DNA from: Pelomyxa schiedti
Lineage: Eukaryota > Evosea > Pelobiontida > Pelomyxidae
Direction: 5' to 3'
Length of the DNA stretch: 64,000 nucleotides
NCBI GenBank assembly: GCA_020536535.1
Contig: JAHLWZ010000799.1
Span: forward strand, 22,406-86,405
Part shown: in pieces, positions 44,050 to 55,668 of the stretch
How positions within the stretch are numbered: the stretch's first letter is position 1
How the letters are laid out: each line of letters begins with the position of its first letter
Notes under the pieces: generated by a model
Seen by the model: the letters and a program-made list of their open reading frames with translations, nothing else
Told to the model about the DNA's origin: nothing
Database searches by the model: none
Program-made: the position numbers and the translations under genes

Positions 44050-45454
44050 AAAGGACACTGCACTTTGTCACCATACCAATGCTATCCCCTATTTTTCTAT
44101 GAATCTCTCACCACTCATGTAAACCACAACTGAGTGGTTGGTTTGGTTGCCCTGAACTGTAGTGTTTGTTTGTCCCTGAGAAACCAGTTTTTAAGGAGAT
44201 GTTTGAACTGCCTTCCCATGGAATATGCCCAACAGGATAATAACCACTTGACTTTGGTGTACTTTGTTATTGGTGCTTTGGACATTCTGGGGGAGCTTTC
44301 GCGTTCAGTGGACAGTCAAACATCTTCTAGGCTGATAGAATATATTTACAGCTTACAGCTACTTCCTATTCACGGGAATACAAGTGAAAAGGAAGCCACG
44401 GTTGATCCTACCTGTGGTTTTGTTGGGAGCCCTTATCAGATTTTTGGTGCTCCAGATGGAACACAGAGAAGTGGTTATGTGATGAGTAACAGTGCAATGA
44501 CATATGTTGCTCTATGTGTGCTGAAGATTTTGGGAGATAATTTCTCACGCGTTGATGTGCATGCTATTACTTCAGCTCTTCATGCACTTCAGAAACCCAA
44601 TGGAAGGTATGCTAAGTTCTACATGAAAATCCAGTTTTTAATTTCTCCGTAAGTTTTGTTGCCGTTGCTGTACCTGGAGCAGGGGAATGTGACGTTAGAT
44701 TTGTATACTGTGCATGTGTGATTAGTTCTCTACTAAATGACTGGAGTGGTGTGAATAAAGTACTCCTCCTAGGTTTTCTACCGTGATAACTTCTTCTGTA
44801 GGAGGCAGCCATTAGTTTCATTTTAGCTACTCAAACATACGATGGGGGATTTGGCCAACAGCCTGGGCAAGAATCTCACGGTTCACTGTCATCCTCTTCT
44901 ACTTAATGAAATTGTGATGCTATATCAACTTGACTCCCAAACCCTCTCATCCTGACTGTAACGCAAGGCGGTAGTACTTACTGTGCTGTTGCTTCTCTGG
45001 CACTCATGGGAGAACTCCAGCGCCTTCCGCGCCGCTCTGAATTGCTACAGTGGCTTTTAGACAGACAAGTCTCTGGTTTTCAAGGAAGGATCAACAAACC
45101 GGCTGATACTTGCTACTCCTGGTGGATTGGAGCAACCTTGACGCTATTGGGTGCATTCCACCTTGTCGATTTCCGTGCTCTCAGGTCTTTTGATTAGGCC
45201 TCAGTGCTGCTTAACTCAACACTTACAGGTCTTTCTTGCTGAGTTGCCAATCTGGTATAGGTGGCTTTAGCAAGCTACCAGAAGTGTTCCCTGATGTTCT
45301 TCATACATATTATTCATTTTGTGGCTTGAGCTTGGTAAAACTTGCATATTTTACCCTGACAATTAATTGGCACCTAAAGGGAGGCGAACCGGGCTTAGCA
45401 CCACTTGACACTCTGCTGGGCATGACTGTAACCTCCGCTGGTAAGAAGATTTGA
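44004..45454 (+). CDS. PGGT1B: Protein geranylgeranyltransferase type I, beta subunit
   Basis: This subunit, with the shared alpha subunit, attaches geranylgeranyl to CaaX-end proteins such as Rho and Rac. The proposed start, ATG at 44004, gives MGPWEPNDWSKQREIKRTLHF, joined across an intron (about 44067-44194) to FLRRCLNCLPMEY. The HFFxRCLxxLP block is the family's N-terminal signature. Then come VIGALDILGEL, CGFVGSPYQIFGAP, MTYVALCVLKILGD, VRFVYCACVISSLLNDWSG (about 44698), DGGFGQQPGQESHG, the zinc ligands in PADTCYSWW (Asp and Cys, about 45103), and GGFSKLPEVFPDVLHTYY, whose His is the third ligand. The stop TGA is at 45452-45454. Length is normal for the family. Confidence 0.9.
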
Positions 45455-45607
45455 TGTACTTATGAATTCCCTCTACCACTGTTTGTTTTACCATAAACAA
45501 CTCTGCCACTTTTTCAAATTTATGCACAAACGTGTAATACCCTCCATAAAAGATAAATGGTTTTTTTTTTTGTTTTACAGAAGATATTTTATTCAATTGA
45601 AATGAAG

Positions 45608-47241
45608 TTACCATGTTGGAGTAGTGTCATAGTAAGGAACAGATTCACCAGTGGTTACATCCACAACACCCCAAAACTTCCTCAAGTCCTCAGGAGGTGC
45701 TGCAATTGGAGGAGGCCCATCCTCCATGCATATTTTGACATGGCCGGTATCTGAGCCGTCCAGTACAACGGAATATGTGATTCTCACCCTGAACGGGAAG
45801 CTCTTGACTGGCCGGTTGACTTGCCACGCCCCGTCGAGTGGTTTGTAGTTGATCATGGTGACAATGAGGGAAGGTTTGTAGACTGGTGGAGGTGAAATGT
45901 ACATCCGGGACTGGAATACAGTAGGCTGTACGTTCTTGATCTCGGGAACTCCGGCTTGAGCTAGGGCTTCTAAAGCCACGCGCTTGGCGCATCTCAGGTA
46001 TTTCTGTGTAGAGAGGAACATCGCGCGTAGTGCTATGGTTCGGCAGTACTGCTCGGTGGCAGAAGGCCCAAGGCGTCCCGTTTGGAGCCATTTCACAAGA
46101 AGCTCGTACTTGGCGCGTACTATAACATCGCTCCTCACCGTTGCTGCAGTGTCACACACCATGGATGACCTGTTGGTGAATCCAAGCCATTTGAAAAATT
46201 CCCATCTCACTTCGGGTGATAGCATTTGCTCCTGTGAGGTGGAAGATGGCTGTGATGTGGATGATGGTTGAGCAGCTGCCCCACTTGAGCTTGTTGCTGT
46301 GGAATCGGTGCCGGAGGTGCAGTGGTAGTAGATGAAGTTATTGACAAGCATTGGGTGGTGCAGTGTTGCGTCGGGAAGGAAAAAGTGACATCGGCAGTAG
46401 TCAACTGAAATCAATTTGGCAGCTTTTGGCCAGTTATCTGTTGAGCTCGCTAGCTCAGCTAGAATCTGCGGGATTATTGCTTCAATAGCTGCCGGCCCAA
46501 CTTCTGTTGAAACCAAAGCGTTTGGAACTTCGGCCTGCGTGGCAGTGTTGGAGCCACTTGTAGAAAGAGGAAGAGGTGCACGTGTGAGACGGTTGAATTC
46601 CGTCAAGGTGATAGAGAGATGGCGAGGATTATCAATTGTAACGATAGATGACAGGGTTTGCAGTGCGGACGATGCTGCTGAGGATGGTGGCGGCGTGGAT
46701 GCAGAGGGTGAGGGTGGTGCGAGGGAGGAACCTGGTGATGGTGGTGTGCCCTGAGGTGTAAGTGATGTAAACGAATTGGCGAAAGCAACAGCGGATTCTT
46801 TATCCACGAAGGCAGCAAATGCCCTTACAAAGTCCTCTTTTTCACACAAAAGAGACCACAATGACCCGGGAGCCTAAAAGACAAAAAAAAAACCGTTAAA
46901 ATTAAGACAAAACGCCAAAAGCAGAAACAAAAAAAAAAAAAGAAAGAAAAAAAAGGTGAGGCAGGTACCGTGCCGACTTCTTCCGAGAACAGCGTCGATG
47001 CCTGCGCCTTGTCGTCGGCGGACGGCTGCCTCCGCCTCCACGTCGCGTTGAACACCGTCAAGCACGGCGGCGCCGCCGCCTTCCCCGCGCCTTGCTGCTG
47101 CGCAGTCGTTGCGCTCGCCGTCGCCGAGGAGGCCGTGGTGGCCGCCGCCGTGGTCGCGCCCGTGGAGGCGACGAACGACGACGAGGGCGAGATCGTGCCT
47201 GTGCCCGCCGACGTCGGCCTCGGTGACGACGTCACGTCCAT
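45608..47241 (-). CDS. Unrecognised protein with Ser/Ala/Thr-rich N-terminus
   Basis: The ATG at 47241 opens a GC-rich exon (Ala/Thr/Ser runs, then LTVFNATWRRRQPSADD). One intron, with A/T-rich homopolymer tracts at about 46,873-46,967, leads to a single long exon ending at a TAG at 45608. The long exon has two Ser/Pro/Thr-rich inserts (about 46,680-46,760 and 46,220-46,300) between ordered blocks: EDFVRAFAAFVDKESAVAFA, KLISVDYCRCHFFLPD, VRWEFFKWLGFTNRSSMVC, RVRITYSVVLDGSDTGHVKI. Total about 520 residues. I do not recognise the family. An AATAAA signal lies at about 45589-45594 (minus strand), just past the stop. Confidence 0.6.
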
Positions 47242-47369
47242 TCGCCGACCGATTTACGCGTCCGGGTGTTTTTTTTCGTTGTTTGGTGCCTTTTGGGCGC
47301 ATGCGTGTGGGCTTCCGGTAAATGTACATTTTTTAGTTGTTCCGCAAAAGCAGCCTGAGGAAGGGACCT

Positions 47370-50300
47370 TTAGGGTTTATCGTTGGTGGTATCGACCGGC
47401 TGAAGAACGAGTGGGAGAGTGGACTTGACAGGTGGGGGAGGAGGGAGCCCAGAGGCCTGCGTCGACAGTAGTGACCCAATGAGCACCCCGGTGGCGGCAA
47501 TGTCATCAGGAATAACGCTGCTGCCATCCGTGGTGGTTGTAGTTGCCGATGTTGGTGCGGAAGTGGATGATGCTGATGTACCACTGGGGGATGCAGTGGA
47601 CGTGGAAGTGGAAGAGGTCGTGGATGACGAGGACGAGGATGACGATGCCGACGCCGCAGCTGCAGCGGAGGACATGGAGACGGTGTCGCGCTTGAAGAGG
47701 AATGATGGGTCAACAAACCAGCCAATCATCATGTGGAGGAGGTCCGTCGTTGCCTGCAGGTGGCGCTTGGCCTCGAGGTCTCGTGCGTGGAAGAGATTGG
47801 GTGCTATTGCGAATGCTGCGTTCGGCGAAGGGGTGGGAAGGGGAGAAGGTGTGTGTTAGGAGAAAACACAATTGATTTGGGTTTCGGGTCTTTCCATACC
47901 GAGTAATTGCGGGGTCATTTTGTTTACTGCTTGTTTCTTTGCTACTGTAGTTAGCATTCTCATCAGCCACTCTAACACCACTTGGTTAAAGTAGCTGAGT
48001 TTACGGATCGTCTGCAGACATTGCTCTAGACTGTCAATTGAGTCAAGTACTTCGGGCGGGATTTCGTTCAGGAGACCGGTGGGAAGGTTTCGAAACCAAA
48101 CCTGCATACACAATTATGTCACCAATTCGGCTGGATCATCATACTTTGATCAATTGCGCGATATCATGAGGACTTTGTTGCATGGTAGCAACAAACTGCC
48201 CTCTGTTGGCTAGCTCTTGTAATCTCTTGACTTCGGCGGGATCTCCGGGTTGCATAAATATATTAGGCTGTTGTAAGAGTTACATTTTTTTGAAGTGATG
48301 CTCTTTGATACAGTTTCGAGTCCTTGGTTGTGTATCAAGGCTTTTTTAAATAAGATGAGAACCGCAGGAACCTTTAAGCCTGAGTGGGTGAGATACTTCC
48401 AACAGAATTGTTGTACACACCAGAGTCTATTTCACGGTTGAGAGACATGGGGTCTACGCCAAAAAGCCCAGCATCCGAACGAATAATAAAATCAATAAAT
48501 TGCTTATCACCAGCTTGGAATAAATATAAGGTTGTATAAACTAGCTGAGGATACTTTACCAATTAAAAGAGGTATTCGAAGGGCAGTGTTCGTTTTCGAA
48601 ACGAGGGTAACACTGACTTCCAAAGCCTTTCGTGCTTTCTTGTGATGTCAGAATCAGTAAGAAAATAGGAGACTTAACAGGTTTGATGTTCCCTTTTGTC
48701 TTATTCAAGGAAATGGAAAGATTTCCATCGTCATAGTTCTCGAAAGAGTATTTCAGTTGCGTATCGGTGTTATTGAAGATGTCAAAGCTATGTGTCACAG
48801 GCGTGGCAATTGGGAACGCAGAGGCGCTGAGATCAAAAGATAAGACCTCAGATGGAACCTAGGGGAGTTGGCTATGGAGAAAAGGAAGCTGTTAATCTAC
48901 CAGCCATTTCGGTGCTGCCTCTGAATTTACATCTGTTGTGGTACCTTCATCCTACTCAAAATTCAGAATTAGAGACACTATAAAAGTGCTTACTGTAACT
49001 CCTTGCCCAGTCTCCCAGTTTCCACATGCAGGCTACGCAATTTTAGAAAAGTAATTGATTGGTGATAGCTACCCGCAGCAGCATTGCATGCAATTGTGCC
49101 TCTTCAAGGTCAATCTTGCGCAAACATTCACGTACCTCCAAAATGGTAGGTCGTTTGGCCGGGACACCATGCCAACATGCTCTGTTAATTTCATTTTAGA
49201 TCACAGATTAGACACAGTACATACTTTATTAGCTTTGCAAAACTGGCCGATATTGACTTTGGTAGAGTTGGTCTATCTCCTTTTGATACAGCAACTGTAT
49301 CAAAATAATTAATACAATTAAGAATATATCTTCCAAACCTGGAATCGCCCAAGAAGGCTTATCAATATACGGTTGTTGACGCGCAGACATCTCCCACATC
49401 ACTTCAATTAGAGATGAGAAAGGGAAGGTCAACAAAACAAAAGATACAAATGCCAAGAGCATAAATATCAATTTTCTCAGTGTAGCCTTTGTTCTCTGAC
49501 AGAATGTTAATACCTCGAGTGAATGCTAGTGAGTAGTACCAAATAATTCAGGTGCCATGTATTGCACTGTACAAAATTACTAAAGGAGGCACACTGGGAG
49601 AGGAAATTACCAGTTCCAAGATTCGCTGTTAAAGCTCCTGTATTATTCACAACTCGGGAATTCCCAAAATCTGAGATTTCTTAGGAGTAACTCTAGTAGG
49701 ATAGTGTGCAATACCTATGATCTTTACTTCAAGACTTGCTGTCAGCTGTGATTAGAAAATGAGCAAAAGACTAAGTCAAAGTGGCACAAACCAGAACATT
49801 TGCGCTAGAAGAGATGAAGCACAAAAGTGTTAGAGAGTTGTTTACAAGTCATTGCAGTACATACGGCTTCACATCCCTAAGGGAAGGTGAGTGTGTAAAG
49901 CAACCAAAATAGCAAACCTGTGAATAACATGATATGAGTGTAGATAAGCGAGCCCTTTGGCAATTCCACTGGCAAAGTGCAAACACACTTTCAAATCAAT
50001 TTCATCTGTGTGGGTAAATTGAATACTCAACAACTTAAAAATATGCAATGGAAATCGCACTTTTTTCAACGTAAGAGCCAAGGCTGAAGGAAAATTAAGT
50101 TAGCTGCCTCACATTAGGAAGACTAACCTGAAAGGCATCAGCTCTGTCACGATGTAGAGATGGTTGAAGTCTTTTGTACATGCTCCAATGCATGAAATAA
50201 GATTTTCATGGTCAAAAACGCTTTAGATTTTCGTTAATAATGTTCAGAACCGTTTGTTTTTTGTTTTACCTCATTAGAGTGAGCTCTTTTTTAAAATCCT

Positions 50301-51900
50301 TGATATCAAAAGCCATGTTATCTTCAGAGTAATGTTTGATGGCAACCGTTTGATTATTCCAAACTCCTCTGTATTATTTGTTTGCTTTTGGTTTTTTTTG
50401 AAGAGAAAACTTACTTGTACACCTTTCCAGCAGCACCACGGCCAACCATATCACCCAGAGTGAAGTCAGTGGGGGACAGTTCCTTGTGGTAAGATTTTGT
50501 TCCTGCGAGAGCCGCAGCAATTACATCATCTAATTGCCTAAGATTATTCTCGGCATTTTTTAGCTCCAAGTCTTCCATTTCTTCTCGAATTTTATCCTTG
50601 GAAGTATTGTTACATTGTTTTGGGGGAATTTTTGTATTACATACCATTTTCTCGAACTTCTCAAGTGTCTCTTGGAACACAGGGCCTTTCTGCAATACAG
50701 GTAATTACTTATTTCAATTTTTTTTTGGTATAAACCATTTCAATTAATTGTGACAATTGAACTTGTAACCGGGAGTGATCACGCCAGGAGAAGGAACTTT
50801 CTGGATTTTTAAAAACACTTTGAAACTTCTATCTGTGTGTTAAATTTTACACTTGGTAGTTGAAATTTTCATTGAAAAATTACCGCAGTATCAGGTACAG
50901 ATGTGGGGGTTGAGTGAGCAGTTTCACCAACTCCATTTCCTGGGGGGGCTTCCTTCTGGGCATCCGTGGAAGTTTCAGTATCAATAGAATGGCGGTGCCT
51001 TTGACGTTCAGGGGAAACTGACCGCTTGTTTTTGTGGTGATGGGAACGATGGTATCTGGACTCAGAGGGAGTGCGAGGAGAGCTATCACTGGATTGCCCT
51101 GGTGAAGCAGGTTCCGTAGACTGTGGTTCAACAGGCTCTGTGCCTGTTTTAGCACTGTCTTCGCGCTTCTGTGAAACGCCAGTTGTCACAGGTGAAGCAG
51201 TCATTACAGAGGTGGTGCTTGAATCCACAGAGGCAGCTACAGTAGCTGCAGAACAAAGTTTTTTTGGGGGTAATGGAACATCAGCCGGTTTTTCCGAAAC
51301 CGCTGCAGGCATCATTGGGGGAGCAACTCTGCAGCAAACCGGAGAAGCAGAATGTTTTCTCACAAATATCTTGCTAGTATCCGCACTAGGCGGCAGGGAA
51401 GTGGACAACAACACCGAAGAAGAAGAAGAAGCCGCCGTAGAACTGGCTCCCCCGCGATCATTAGGGTTAGTAGCAGTAGTAGTAGCAGTAGACGACGGAG
51501 GAGGCGACAATGTCCTCCTCCTGCCCCTCTCCTGCGCGGACGCGGGGCCCTTGGCCGCCACCACAACCACGGAGTGCATGCTCGCGGTGGAGTTGGCGAT
51601 GCTGAAGCGCATGCTGTTGCGGGCGCGCGGGGGCAGCTTGGCGGGGTCCGCCCCGGTCAGCTCCACGTGCTTGCGCAGGGCCCGCTGGAAGGGCGTGAGC
51701 TGGGCCTCGTCGGTGGCCGCGGCCGCGCTCGGGGCCAGGGAGGCGCAGGAGGAGGAGGTGGAGTCGGCGAGGAGCCCGCGGGCGGCGAGGAAGCTGTCGT
51801 CGGACGTGAAGTGGTTACGCGGGGGCCTCTGGGGCGAGGGGGACCGCCTCGGTGTCCCCGTAAGAGCCGTCAAAGCGGCGCTACTGCGGTCGTGGGCCAT
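47370..51900 (-). CDS. TKL-type protein kinase fused to a RhoGAP domain
   Basis: The ATG at 51900 opens a long Ser/Thr/Pro-rich exon (about 340 residues), then a short coiled segment (about 50,740-50,500). The kinase domain spans about 50,480-49,100: DMVGRGAAGKVYKG (Gly loop), NQTVAIKHY (catalytic Lys), GIAKGLAYLHSYHVIHR, DVKPANVL, KIIDFGNSRVV, VQYMAPELF and a PSW/RPTILEVRECLRKID C-lobe. IHR-DVKP and the DFG form are assembled across introns. A beta-rich stretch (48,798-48,600, SFDIFNNTDTQLKYSF) follows. The RhoGAP-like domain (about 48,520-47,720) includes VWFRNLPTGLLNEIPPEVLD, NQVVLEWLMRML and VNKMTPQLL, closest in texture to plant ROP-GAPs. The catalytic Arg should lie near 48,530-48,400, but I could not place it. 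The gene would link phosphorylation to shutting off a Rho GTPase; that is inference from its domains. Confidence 0.8.
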
Positions 51901-52211
51901 GTACTTCGGTTTGATTGGGATTCTGTGAAGACAACCCCTCTCGTAACTTTGACGCTTCGGGTTACGTTTTCCGTACAGAGGAAAAAGTTCGCCCAGAGAG
52001 AACTTTGGCCGGACACTGGCTTAACTTCTCCAAGAGGGAGCATGATCACACCCACTTTACCATTCAAAAAGTCTCACAAGAAGTGGGTGTGGCGGTCCCT
52101 CGTTCTCTTCTCCAGGTCGGAGAAGGTTTTTTAATTATATTCCCGTAAACAGGGATCCCTGGGAAGTCTTTCGTTTCTTCATTTGGTTGGTGGTGACAGT
52201 GATTGATTGTG

Positions 52212-55185
52212 TCATCTTCTTGTATTCTTGCTCTTGCCCTTGGAGCCAAATTGCTTTTTAACTCTGCCTTGTTGCTTTTTCCTTTGTGGTCCCTTTCTTC
52301 TCTGTTCTATTTTGGACTGGAGAATCGATATGTTAGGTAAATGCTAATTGGGAAGGTGGAATTAGGGTGGCATACATCAGCCAGGCGCCGCCTTTGTCCA
52401 ACGGCTTTCATCAAGTATGGTTTATTTCTTGCTTGGACCTTGTTGCTTTGGCCTCTCTTCATCTTAAACTGCTGCTTGATTGCCTTGGTTTGTTTTTTCA
52501 AATCCTGTTTGGTTGTTAGTTGCTACACTTAGGCATTATCAGAACCCAAATAATCACAGCATACCCTTCTCTCCTGTTCCTTCTCTTCTTTGGTCTTCTT
52601 CTTTGGTGCATCCAATTGTTCTGGCATTACATGCCTGAAAGGACCATCCTCCTCCTCATCACTAGAACCACCAGACTCACTTCAGTTAAGATGGGGAAAA
52701 AAGTTAGTTCTAATAGGCAAGACAAAATTACTTACTAGTTGTATTGCTCTTTAAGTTCCCGCAATTTCTCGAAGTCTTCTTGAGTGAGGATCTGAATAGT
52801 TGTGAGGAAAGAGAGTTGATGGCGTAGTGGGAAATGAAGCCAAATACCTTATTAACTGGCCCGTCAGAGGGGTCTGGAAGTTTTTCTGTTGAACTTGGTG
52901 GTTTGTATACAAATGGTTTTCTATGGAAATGAACTTAAATCTTACTGCACACAGATTTTAGGGAACACACGTTGCTTTGTTTATTACCAGACGAGGTTTT
53001 TTAAAATCAGTAACTCCTGAGAATAACTTTGCCTCAGTCAAAAGGAGGACATAAGAGTATTATACCTTTGTCTATTGGAGTTTTGGTTCTCTTCATTCCG
53101 GCAAGCTTCTCAAGAACTGATCCGGCCTTACCACTTTCTTCAATAGGTTCTTTGGTCTTCACCACTTTCGAAATGGGTGTTTCTTTAACTTTTGAGTGGT
53201 CTTCCAGATGATGGGTCTCTTGGTTTCCAGATATTTCAGTAGATGCCTCAAGGGTTTCTGGTGAATGGCGATCTTCCTTCATATCATCTTCAGAATCATC
53301 ATCCGACGAGTCTGGGAGGTCTTCATCCGACTCTAACAGAGTTTAGTCATAAATAACAGCAGTTGCACTTACCGTCTTCTTCATCGTCTTCGTCTCGATT
53401 GAGGGACCCATCTGAATTACTTGGTGAGTTCGTTGGCAAAGGCATACCAATCAGGCTCACTTTTGTATTTGTTCAGAAGTTCTATTCCTTCTACATCGTT
53501 GTGCACGACGGTAGTTCCAAAGGCTTGAGGTTCAACAGGTGTCAGTGCTCCATCCCTTCCCTTTTCCCGTTGAGGATGCATCACAGAAATTTATTAGTAG
53601 GTTACTCTGTCGCGCTTTCTGAGAATAGCAGTATTTTTCATCCTAAACAAGCCTAGAAGACCCCGGGCAGCAGCCACCACACCTTTAGATTGTCTTTTTC
53701 TATACTGAATAAGATCGGCAAGCAAATCTTTTTCCATTGCAGATGGAACACGCTCACATATTGCTCGCATTGTGTTGAGCCTAGTGGAATTAGTGCAAGT
53801 TGGAACATTGGTGTGACTAACCCAATAGCAATTGCCTCTGGGGTGGAATTAGTTGTCACAAATTCGTTGGCAAGGGTTTTTATCAAAGGTTTGATGGTAT
53901 CGGCATCAATTTGGGAGTGGCAAGACTCAGCAGCAATGGCAAGAATATGTGTTATATCTAGTTGTAAATGTGCACTCCCGCAATCGTGGAAAAGAAAAAA
54001 AAGTACGTACGTTGCTGGTGTGGCTTGAAGTATCTTTGCAAAAATGAATAGAACCCAAGCAAAATGAGTTTATGACAAGAAATGAGGCGAGAAACGAAAT
54101 TCATAAGCAAAATTCGAGTGGAGAAACTTTCTTTGCTGTGCTTAAGTAGTCCAAATACTTTTTTTGCATAATCTGCCAAAGGTTGTTAGAGACGGGAGGG
54201 AGCTTTTATTTACCCTGTGGATCATGAATCAACTCAATTGCTGGCCAATTTGGTTTTTGCTCTTTGGAAAGAGGATCCACTGGAGGCTTCAGCTAAAGAA
54301 GCATTATTCATGGCATCAAATTACAAAATAACAAACTAATTTCCTTGCTTGTTCCATCCTTTTAACTCGAGATCTTGTTTTCCTTTTGAGCACAAAAGAT
54401 TTAGCAAATTTCATTGCCTTTTGCTTTCTTTTCTGGTTTCAAAAAAGGATAACTCTTATTTCGCAGCAAAAAGTTGAGCAGAGTACATACTTTCAATTTT
54501 TCTTCTTGCTCTTTTTCTTTTTCAGGGTGGATATTGAGGAAAAAGTGAAGTGTTTTGACAACTGCCTTCGATGATTTTGAGAACACGCCCAAGCTTATGA
54601 CATTTACTGTTTTGGCATCATTCCTAAATTATTGTAAGTTACCAGGTCTTTATTGCCAATCTGTTACATTACCAAGTCTTGTGCTCATGTAGCCAAAGCA
54701 TAACGTCAAGAGCTTGATTTGCAACAGCATCATTGGGGTCTTGTAACATAGAGTACATAAACCCAATTAATGAACGATTAAGGGCATTATCGTGTGTTTT
54801 TCTATGCACAGAGGAAATGTCGTGGACAATGTGACTGGGAAAGAAGGGAAAAAAAAGGGTGAGTGGAAGTTATTTGGCAATGAAACAACTTAAAAAGTAA
54901 TCCTCTCAAATCTTTATCATTGCATCGAAAGAGCTTGAAGAACAGAGGTAACAAAGAAATGGGAGGAAGCTGTTGTCTGTTTCTCATAAGAATGAGAGCT
55001 TTGACAAGAGCTCTCCTCAATAGAGGATCCAATGATGCACAATGTTGCTCCAGCAACTTGCTGAACTGGTTAGGCAAGTCTTTTAAATCAGCAGGATATG
55101 ACTTTGCCACCTAGACCAGGGGAAAAAAAAAAACCATTAGCACCAATCAATTGTTCTAAATTCCCAAGGGAGAAGAAAAAGACCC

Positions 55186-55216
<31 letters not shown>

Positions 55217-55424
55217 AAAAAAAAAAAAAAAAAAAAAAAAAAAACAAGAGTCCTGCCTGACTCAGAGTGTTGATCGAGTTAACAAATCCCTCAGAGTCCT
55301 TAGTCTTTGGTTGCAGCTGAAAAATTGCCAACTGTGACAAGAAGTATCTGTGCTGTTGCTTGAATTCGTCGTAGTACCCCTGAGGGTCCGCTTTCATCTC
55401 ATTTTGAAGCTGTTGCAAATTCAT
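52212..55424 (-). CDS. SDAD1: SDA1, 60S ribosomal subunit biogenesis protein
   Basis: SDA1 (SDAD1) is a nucleolar and nuclear factor needed for 60S maturation and export. Start ATG at 55424: MNLQQLQNEMKADPQGYYDE and QQHRYFLSQLAIFQLQPK. Then, across a GC-AG intron, VAKSYPADLKDLPNQF, LLRRALVKALILMRNRQQLP, LLPLFFKLFRCNDKDLRGLL, later AIELIHDP-like and YAKKVFGLLKHSKESF, TRILLMNFVSRLISCHKLIL, FYSFLQRYFKPHQ, an acidic Ser/Asp/Glu linker (about 53,390-53,270), LEKLAGMKRTKTPIDKG, LTQEDFEKLRELK (about 52,780), and a basic C-terminus ending FGSKGKSKNTRR at 52212. Order and length match the family. Many short introns. Confidence 0.92.
55111..55256 (-). other. GC-AG intron with two long homopolymer runs (SDA1 intron 1)
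   Basis: The frame of SDA1 only continues (LSQ to VAKSYP) if splicing occurs at a GC donor (CAG/gcagga) at 55256. The nearest GT donor, nine bases further, breaks the frame. The intron is about 146 nt, against about 40-70 nt for most others here. It contains two T runs (minus strand) of roughly 28-30 nt, at about 55178-55214 and 55217-55244. The acceptor is tctag at 55115-55111. Confidence 0.75.
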
Positions 55425-55668
55425 TTCTCAGGTCGGTCCTCAGTCCCTTGCCCAATTCAATTGATCGTCGGTACGCTGCCCGAAAGGTGTCGCTTATGGG
55501 ACACACCACCGTTGTTTCCCGTTAATTTGCGGATATTGGCGATGTGCAACTGCAGATAGAACTGAAAAGTCGAGTGGAGATCTAATCTAAATCAAATCAA
55601 TCTTTTTAAAAGAAAAGCAACAGAGCTAACTAGGCACTAGTTCCCGGCCGTGCGGTCGAAAACGAGAA

